Below, in pieces: positions 14,586-19,028 of a stretch of DNA of 19,028 bases; position 1 is the first letter of the stretch, and the number at the start of each line of letters is the position of its first letter. Below the pieces are notes generated by a model that saw nothing but the letters and a program-made list of their open reading frames with translations, ran no database searches and had not been told where the DNA came from. The DNA lies in assembly GCA_050010255.1 (NCBI GenBank), contig JBEKLJ010000076.1:1-19028 (forward strand), in the 5' to 3' direction. The DNA comes from JBEKLJ01 sp050010255. GTDB lineage: Bacteria; Acidobacteriota; Terriglobia; Bryobacterales; Bryobacteraceae. Position numbers and translations under genes: made by a program.

Positions 14586-15179
14586 ATGCAGCGCCAAAGC
14601 TCCAGGTCTACCTCCACGGCGACCGCTGATGGCCGCAGCGGGCAGGCCCCCGCTGCCGTCACGGTCTTCATGTGCGCCAACTGCGCCCGCACGGCCCAGG
14701 CGCCCACGTCCGCCGGCCGGCCGCGGCCGGCTGTCGCTGAGTTGAGTTGGCCCTGGCCGGTTCGGGAGATTCTGGTGCCCTGCACGGGGCGGCTTCAGCC
14801 GGAACACATCCTGAAGGCATTCGAGTCGGGCGCCGATCTGGTTTGCGCCGTCGCCTGTCAGGAGGACAACTGCCACTATGTGGAAGGCAGCAAGCGGTGC
14901 GCGCGCCGGGTGGACTACCTGCGCTCGATTCTCGAGGAAATCGGACTCAGCGGCGAGCGTTTGATGCTCTTCAGCCTGCCGGGCACGGCGGCCGAAGACA
15001 TGGCCCTAGCCGCCGGAAGGCCGGCGCCTACGCCGGAACATCTCGACGCCCAGCTCGCCGCCGTCCGTGATCGGGTGATGCGGGCCCTCGACGGCCTGCC
15101 CCCCAATCCCTTGCACCACGTTCAAGCGGACGAGGCGATCGTGAATTCCTGCCAGGAAGATGAGAATGACGAAGACTAG
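14586..15179 (+). CDS. FlpD/MvhD-type iron-sulfur electron-transfer protein
   Basis: This 197-residue protein contains the FlpD domain of the methyl-viologen-reducing hydrogenase delta subunit, a small [2Fe-2S] protein that passes electrons between a hydrogenase, formate dehydrogenase or MTHFR and an HdrA-type flavoprotein. The expected cysteines are present: Cys30 and Cys33 in VFMCANC, Cys66 in VPCTGRL, and Cys91 and Cys96 in ACQEDNCHYVEGSKR. The domain ends at about residue 135, and an extension of about 60 residues rich in Glu and Asp follows. The frame is reliable from about residue 24, but the start is not: ATG 14586 has no ribosome site, and the nearby GAGG points to another frame. The gene's end overlaps the MetF gene. 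No HdrA or hydrogenase gene is in view; its partner here may be the glutamate-synthase-like proteins. Confidence 0.85.
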   Translation: MQRQSSRSTSTATADGRSGQAPAAVTVFMCANCARTAQAPTSAGRPRPAVAELSWPWPVREILVPCTGRLQPEHILKAFESGADLVCAVACQEDNCHYVEGSKRCARRVDYLRSILEEIGLSGERLMLFSLPGTAAEDMALAAGRPAPTPEHLDAQLAAVRDRVMRALDGLPPNPLHHVQADEAIVNSCQEDENDED

Positions 15180-15948
15180 ACTCGCGCGGGCTTTGGCGTC
15201 GGGCCGGCTGGCCATCACAGCCGAATGCCGGCCGCCGCGCAGCGGGGATGCCGCCGCTACCAAGAAGCTCGCAGCCGCGCTACCGCCCAACCTGGACGCG
15301 GTGGTGGTGGCGGACAATCCTGACGAGATCCACGGCTCGGCGCTGGCCTGTGCCGCCATCCTGGCGGCCGAGGGGCACGCCACGGTGCTGTCCATGGTGA
15401 CGCGCGACCGCAACCGCATCGCGCTGGAGAGCGACGCGTTGGGCGCGGCGGCCTTGGGCGTCGATGGGATCCTCTGCCTGAGCGGCGACCATCAGTCGCT
15501 GGGGGCTTGTCCGCAGGCGGCCGGCGTCTACGATATCGACTCGGTCCAATTCGCCCAAGCGCTGAACCGCATGCGACGCGAGGGCCTGGACTTCAATGGC
15601 CGGAAGGTGGATCCGCTGCCGGAATGGCTGGTCGGAGCAGCCGCGCACCCGTATCTGCAGCCGATTGAATTGAACCTGCTCCGCCTCAAGAAGAAGGTTG
15701 CGGCCGGGGCGGATTTCGTTCTGACGCAGGCGGTGACCGACTTTGCCGGCTTTACGCGGTGGATGGATGCCGTTCGGGAAGCCGGACTGGACAAGCAGGT
15801 GGCGATTATCGCCGGCGTGCCGGCAGCCGGAGGCGGGGAGATGGCAGCCCAGCTCAAGTCCGTCCTCGGTGTGCGTGGCATTCATGTCTTCAGCGGAGGG
15901 TGCGAATCACTGGCTGCCGGCGTGATCCAGCAAGCGGGGTTGGCTTAA
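15166..15948 (+). CDS. metF: Methylenetetrahydrofolate reductase, MetF-like
   Basis: This is a 260-residue flavoprotein of the MTHFR family, which reduces 5,10-methylene- to 5-methyl-tetrahydrofolate or the reverse. Residues matching the E. coli catalytic and folate-binding set are present: Glu20 in AITAECRPP (Glu28), Asp108 in CLSGDHQ (Asp120) and Gln188 in FVLTQAV (Gln183). The segment LKKKVAAGADFVLTQ is the family's best signature. It is about 35 residues shorter than E. coli MetF. AGGAAG (15154-15159) favours ATG 15166 over 15160, and the gene overlaps the FlpD gene by 14 bases, so they are coupled. In acetogens such as Moorella, MetF works with MetV, HdrABC and MvhD. Here no MetV or HdrABC is visible, while two ferredoxin/glutamate-synthase-like genes follow directly. 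Electron donor unknown. Confidence 0.9.
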   Translation: MTKTRLARALASGRLAITAECRPPRSGDAAATKKLAAALPPNLDAVVVADNPDEIHGSALACAAILAAEGHATVLSMVTRDRNRIALESDALGAAALGVDGILCLSGDHQSLGACPQAAGVYDIDSVQFAQALNRMRREGLDFNGRKVDPLPEWLVGAAAHPYLQPIELNLLRLKKKVAAGADFVLTQAVTDFAGFTRWMDAVREAGLDKQVAIIAGVPAAGGGEMAAQLKSVLGVRGIHVFSGGCESLAAGVIQQAGLA

Positions 15949-15957
15949 GAACCTGAG

Positions 15958-17382
15958 ATGCCCGAGCGCTACCACATACACACCGTGCCGGTCCCAGCGC
16001 GATTCCGCCGCGTGGGCAAGTTCGGCAACGTCGATTGGCGCGAGGACTGTTCCCGCTGCACGAATTGCGTCAAGCTCCGCTGCTGCTACGACGTATACAA
16101 GCACGAGTCGGCCTACAATCGCGACCCGGCGGCGTCGGTGCAGACGCTGGATGTGTGCAAGGCGTGTCTGGCCTGCGTGCAGGGCTGCACCAAGGGACTG
16201 CTGAACCTTTCAGTCAACCCGGAGTTCCTGGACATCGGCGATGAATACTGGAAGCCCGACATCCTCCTGACCACGTGGAACCAGTCCGACAGCGGCAGGA
16301 TTCCCGTCTCCGGGGCCGGCTACCGCGGGCGATTCCACGGCCCGGGGTTCGACTCCATCTGGACGGACATGTCCGAGATCGTCCGCCCCACGCGCGACGG
16401 CATTCACGGCCGCGAGTATATCTCCACCAGCGTGGACATCGGCCCGAAACCCATGCGCCTGAAGTTTGCGCCCGACGGCCGTATGCTCACCCAGCCCTCG
16501 CGGCTTCTCGAGATCCAGTTTCCCGCGATTCTGGACATGCCCGCCTGGCCGGTGGGGGGCGACGACCTGACCAGTGCGCGTGCGGCGGCGGCAAAGGAAC
16601 TCAAGACGCTGGCGGTGATGTCCGCCGCCGATGCTGCCGGGTTACCGCCCGAGCTGCTGCCGTTCGTGGCGCCCGTCGTGGGCGGAGATGACATTCAGAA
16701 GAGTATGGATCTCCTCCAGACCGTGGGTATGGCTCAAGTTGAGGAATCCCCGGACGTGGTGGAACTGGCCGGCAAGCTGCAGTCCGCCCACGCGCGGTTG
16801 ATTGTATCCGCCCGCCTGCCACTTGGCCCGGCGACAGCCGGCCGCGTCGTCGAGCTGGCACGCGCGGGCATCAAGGTCTTCCACTTGTGCGCCGACCTGC
16901 ACTGCCGCGAGCGGCTGGATGACGGCCGCCCCGGCCGGCACATCAAGGACGTCCTCCGCGAAGTCCACGGGCGGCTTGTGAAGGAAGGGATGCGGGACGA
17001 AGTCACGCTGATCATCTCCGGCGGCATCGCCCTGGCCGAGCACATGGCCAAGGCGATCATCTGCGGGGCTGACCTGGTGGCCGTGGACACTTCGCTGCTG
17101 GTAGCGCTGGGTTGCCGCGTCTGCCGCAACGGGCATGACATGTGTTCCGACGACTCCTGCCCGGCGGAGATCGGCTCGGCCGACCGTGATTACGCCGCCC
17201 AGCGCATGGTCAACCTCATGGCCGCCTGGCACGACCAGCTCATCGAAGTGCTGGGAGCCATGGGCATTCGTGAGGTCCGCCGCCTGCGCGGTGAGGTGGG
17301 GCGGGCCATTTTCATGGAAGACATCGAGAAGGAGGCCTTCGGCGACATCGCCCGAGTGCCCCAGGCACAGGTGTGCGCATGA
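15958..17382 (+). CDS. Divergent ferredoxin/glutamate-synthase-like protein
   Basis: This 474-residue protein is built like the archaeal-type glutamate synthase FMN subunit but is reduced. The N-terminal ferredoxin-like part has Cys31, 34, 37 and 42/43 (CSRCTNCVKLRCC) and Cys67, 70, 73 and 77 (CKACLACVQGC), enough for two [4Fe-4S] clusters. The linker WKPDILLTTWNQSDSGRIP and a following FD...RPTRDGI region match the next gene. The middle of the barrel is shortened: the GEGG, AKPGLGG and DGSYGGTGAAP motifs of the active FMN site are not present. The end of the barrel is kept as IISGGIALAEHMAKAIICGADLVA, then Cys386, 389, 396 and 401 for a third cluster. It starts ten bases after metF and overlaps the next gene by ATGA. 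It is probably an electron-transfer or regulatory partner rather than a second synthase, which is inference. Confidence 0.82.
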   Translation: MPERYHIHTVPVPARFRRVGKFGNVDWREDCSRCTNCVKLRCCYDVYKHESAYNRDPAASVQTLDVCKACLACVQGCTKGLLNLSVNPEFLDIGDEYWKPDILLTTWNQSDSGRIPVSGAGYRGRFHGPGFDSIWTDMSEIVRPTRDGIHGREYISTSVDIGPKPMRLKFAPDGRMLTQPSRLLEIQFPAILDMPAWPVGGDDLTSARAAAAKELKTLAVMSAADAAGLPPELLPFVAPVVGGDDIQKSMDLLQTVGMAQVEESPDVVELAGKLQSAHARLIVSARLPLGPATAGRVVELARAGIKVFHLCADLHCRERLDDGRPGRHIKDVLREVHGRLVKEGMRDEVTLIISGGIALAEHMAKAIICGADLVAVDTSLLVALGCRVCRNGHDMCSDDSCPAEIGSADRDYAAQRMVNLMAAWHDQLIEVLGAMGIREVRRLRGEVGRAIFMEDIEKEAFGDIARVPQAQVCA

Positions 17383-18932
17383 AGACAACCAGCGCCGACA
17401 TACACGTTCGAGTTCGGATTCAGACGCCGGCGTCCCCGAAGGGCCTCACTCGCGAGGTTCGCCCCGCGCCCGACCGCTACCGCAACGCCCTGGGCAAGTA
17501 CAAGGTCGAGCGCCTGGCTTCGTGCCTCTCTTGCGGCCGGTGCGTCGAGACGTGCGCGTTCGGCGTGCACGTCAAGCCCAAGGGCTACGCATTCACCCTG
17601 CGGCCCCGGGACCACCTGTGCATCGGCCCGGAGTGTTCCGAGCAGGCCTACTCCTGCGTGGCCCGGTGTCCGCAGAAGGCGCTCATGGTGCGGCGCAACC
17701 CCAGCGCCGACTGCATGGGCGATCCACGCTGGACGAGCGACCTGATCCTCTCGACCTGGCACCAGGCCGCCACCGGGCACGTTCCGCCGCGGCATCTGGA
17801 GTATCGGCACGGCGCCTCGGGCGGGGGATTCGACCAGCTCCGTTTCAACTTCGAAGTGGATGGGTTTGAGCAGCAAGCTGCCGCGCCGCGCGCCGAGATC
17901 GACACGGGGCTCGACCTGAACCACCGCGACGACGGCCGGCCGCAGGTCCACATCGACGTCCCCGTCTACGGGGGCGGGATGAGCTTCGGGTCGGTGAGTA
18001 TCCACACCATCCTGGCCAAGGCCCGCGCGGCCGTGGCGTGGAACAGCTTCACCTGCACCGGCGAGGGCGGGTATCCCGACCGCCTGATGCCCTATGCCGA
18101 GCATGTGATCACGCAAGTGGCCACGGGCCTGTTCGGCGTGCGCGAGGAAACGATCCAGCGCGCGCGAATTGTCGAATTCAAGTACGCCCAGGGAGCCAAG
18201 CCGGGCCTGGGCGGGCACCTGCTGGGAGACAAGAACACCCCGGCTGTGGCCCGCATGCGCGAGGCCGTGGCCGGCAACGCGCTGTTCAGCCCGTTCCCGT
18301 TCCACAGCGTCTACAGCGTGGAGGACCACAAGAAGCACCTGGACTGGATCAAGGAAATCAACCCCACTTGCCTGGTGAGCGTGAAGGTCTCGACGCCTAC
18401 CGACGTGGACATGGTGGCCGTAGGCAGCTACTACGCGGGCGCCCACGTCATCCATCTGGACGGCAGCTACGGCGGCACCGGCGCGGCGCCGGACATCGCC
18501 AAGAAGAACATCGCGATGCCCATCGAGTACGCCATCCCGAAGGTGCATAAGTTCCTTTGCGCCGAGGGCATCCGGGAGAAGATCACGTTGATCGCCTCGG
18601 GCGGCATCCGCACGGCCTACGACGCACTGAAAGCGATCGCCCTAGGCGCCGACGGCGTGGTGATCGGCACGGCGGAGATGGTGGCCCTGGGCTGCGTGCG
18701 CTGCGCCTGCTGCGAGAGCGGCCGGGGTTGCCCGCGCGGCATTGCCTCCACCGACCCCGAATTGTCGATGCTAATGAGCCTGGAGTGGGCTACGCAGCGT
18801 CTGACCAACCTCCACAACGCCTGGCGCGAGCAGATGGTGGAGGCGCTGTCGCGGCTCGGGATGGGGTCCATTCGGGAGCTGCGCGGACGCAGCGACGTTC
18901 TGCGCTACATCAGCGACGAGGCGCCCCAATGA
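17379..18932 (+). CDS. Glutamate synthase FMN-domain protein with N-terminal ferredoxin (GltB2-like)
   Basis: This 517-residue protein is the FMN-containing synthase subunit of a split, archaeal-type glutamate synthase, which condenses ammonia with 2-oxoglutarate and reduces the imine to glutamate. Ferredoxin cysteines are Cys49, 52, 55 and 59 and Cys81, 86, 93 and 97. The barrel has all canonical motifs: YGGGMSFGS (197-205), TGEGG (227-231), KYAQGAKPGLGGHL (268-281), VKVST, DGSYGGTGAAP (361-371), ASGGIRTAYDALKAIALGADG and the cluster cysteines 439, 442, 445 and 451. ATG 17379 overlaps the upstream stop as ATGA; a GTG at 17373 is possible. The gene in turn overlaps the next by ATGA. With the upstream paralogue it forms a tandem pair. 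It should use ferredoxin rather than carry its own NADPH subunit, but the actual amine acceptor may differ from 2-oxoglutarate. Confidence 0.92.
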   Translation: MKTTSADIHVRVRIQTPASPKGLTREVRPAPDRYRNALGKYKVERLASCLSCGRCVETCAFGVHVKPKGYAFTLRPRDHLCIGPECSEQAYSCVARCPQKALMVRRNPSADCMGDPRWTSDLILSTWHQAATGHVPPRHLEYRHGASGGGFDQLRFNFEVDGFEQQAAAPRAEIDTGLDLNHRDDGRPQVHIDVPVYGGGMSFGSVSIHTILAKARAAVAWNSFTCTGEGGYPDRLMPYAEHVITQVATGLFGVREETIQRARIVEFKYAQGAKPGLGGHLLGDKNTPAVARMREAVAGNALFSPFPFHSVYSVEDHKKHLDWIKEINPTCLVSVKVSTPTDVDMVAVGSYYAGAHVIHLDGSYGGTGAAPDIAKKNIAMPIEYAIPKVHKFLCAEGIREKITLIASGGIRTAYDALKAIALGADGVVIGTAEMVALGCVRCACCESGRGCPRGIASTDPELSMLMSLEWATQRLTNLHNAWREQMVEALSRLGMGSIRELRGRSDVLRYISDEAPQ

Positions 18933-19028
18933 GCGATTTTGCCGAGCGGTTGCTGGCCAGCCGGTCGCAGGTATACTCCCAAACCGGGGAGCCGGTCCTC
19001 GCCGAGCAGGCTGAAGAAGGCGGCTGCG
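18929..19028 (+). CDS. Probable class II glutamine amidotransferase (GltB1-like), 5' end only
   Basis: Only the first 33 codons are in the window. The ATG overlaps the preceding stop as ATGA, so the gene belongs to the same operon. The visible end AEEGGC, with the next codon starting with G, fits the EGGCGV motif that begins N-terminal-nucleophile glutamine amidotransferase domains, with Cys33 as the nucleophile after propeptide removal. Position supports this, because split glutamate synthases pair a GltB1 amidotransferase with the GltB2 FMN subunit. The identification rests on a short motif and context and could be overturned by the next few codons. Confidence 0.6.
   Translation, partial: MSDFAERLLASRSQVYSQTGEPVLAEQAEEGGC

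Noticed and set aside
17190..18548. 452-codon minus-strand frame
   Set aside because: It lies opposite the canonical glutamate synthase FMN domain and has a His/Val/Ala-rich shadow composition.

Overview
The window looks like chromosomal DNA of a high-GC, Gram-negative soil bacterium, most likely an acidobacterium of the Solibacter/Bryobacter type. Three things point there: a very large TonB-dependent receptor with an N-terminal carboxypeptidase-regulatory domain and a terminal Phe; secreted glycoside hydrolases; and a cupin protein that matches, as remembered, the hydroxynitrile lyases of Granulicella and Acidobacterium at every known metal and active-site position. This placement is inference from protein character, not from a marker gene.

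Layout. 1-1677: the 3' part of a GH3 glycosidase cut by the window edge. 1967-2041: tRNA-Gly(CCC). 2320-5024: a co-directional redox cassette made of a relic of an aldo/keto reductase 3' end, an intact aldo/keto reductase, a cupin hydroxynitrile-lyase-like protein and a zinc alcohol dehydrogenase. 5274-6800: a secreted GH43 enzyme. 12538-6876 (minus strand): three translationally overlapping genes for a PaaK/LuxE-like adenylate-forming enzyme, a twin-arginine-type NMT1/SsuA-like solute-binding protein and the TonB-dependent receptor. 12743-13435: a divergent secreted protein of unknown function. 13600-14409: a scar in which the left end of an IS21-family element (start of istA) is joined directly to the 3' half of a family 2 glycosyltransferase gene. 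14518-19028: a promoter followed by a tightly packed operon of a FlpD/MvhD-type iron-sulfur protein, a MetF-type methylenetetrahydrofolate reductase, a divergent ferredoxin/glutamate-synthase-like protein, a canonical ferredoxin/glutamate-synthase FMN protein, and the start of what is probably a class II glutamine amidotransferase, cut by the window end.

How the genes may work together. The cassette at 2495-5024 reads as carbonyl chemistry: a lyase that can release an aldehyde and HCN from a cyanohydrin, next to two reductases able to reduce carbonyls. The minus-strand operon reads as outer-membrane uptake, periplasmic capture and cytoplasmic activation of one acid-type ligand, with no ABC permease or ATPase in view. 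The last operon is the most unusual. It joins the electron-transfer protein known from methyl-viologen hydrogenase/heterodisulfide reductase and acetogen MTHFR complexes with an MTHFR and a split, archaeal-style glutamate synthase that includes an apparently non-canonical second FMN-domain subunit. It is the best candidate here for an undescribed system.
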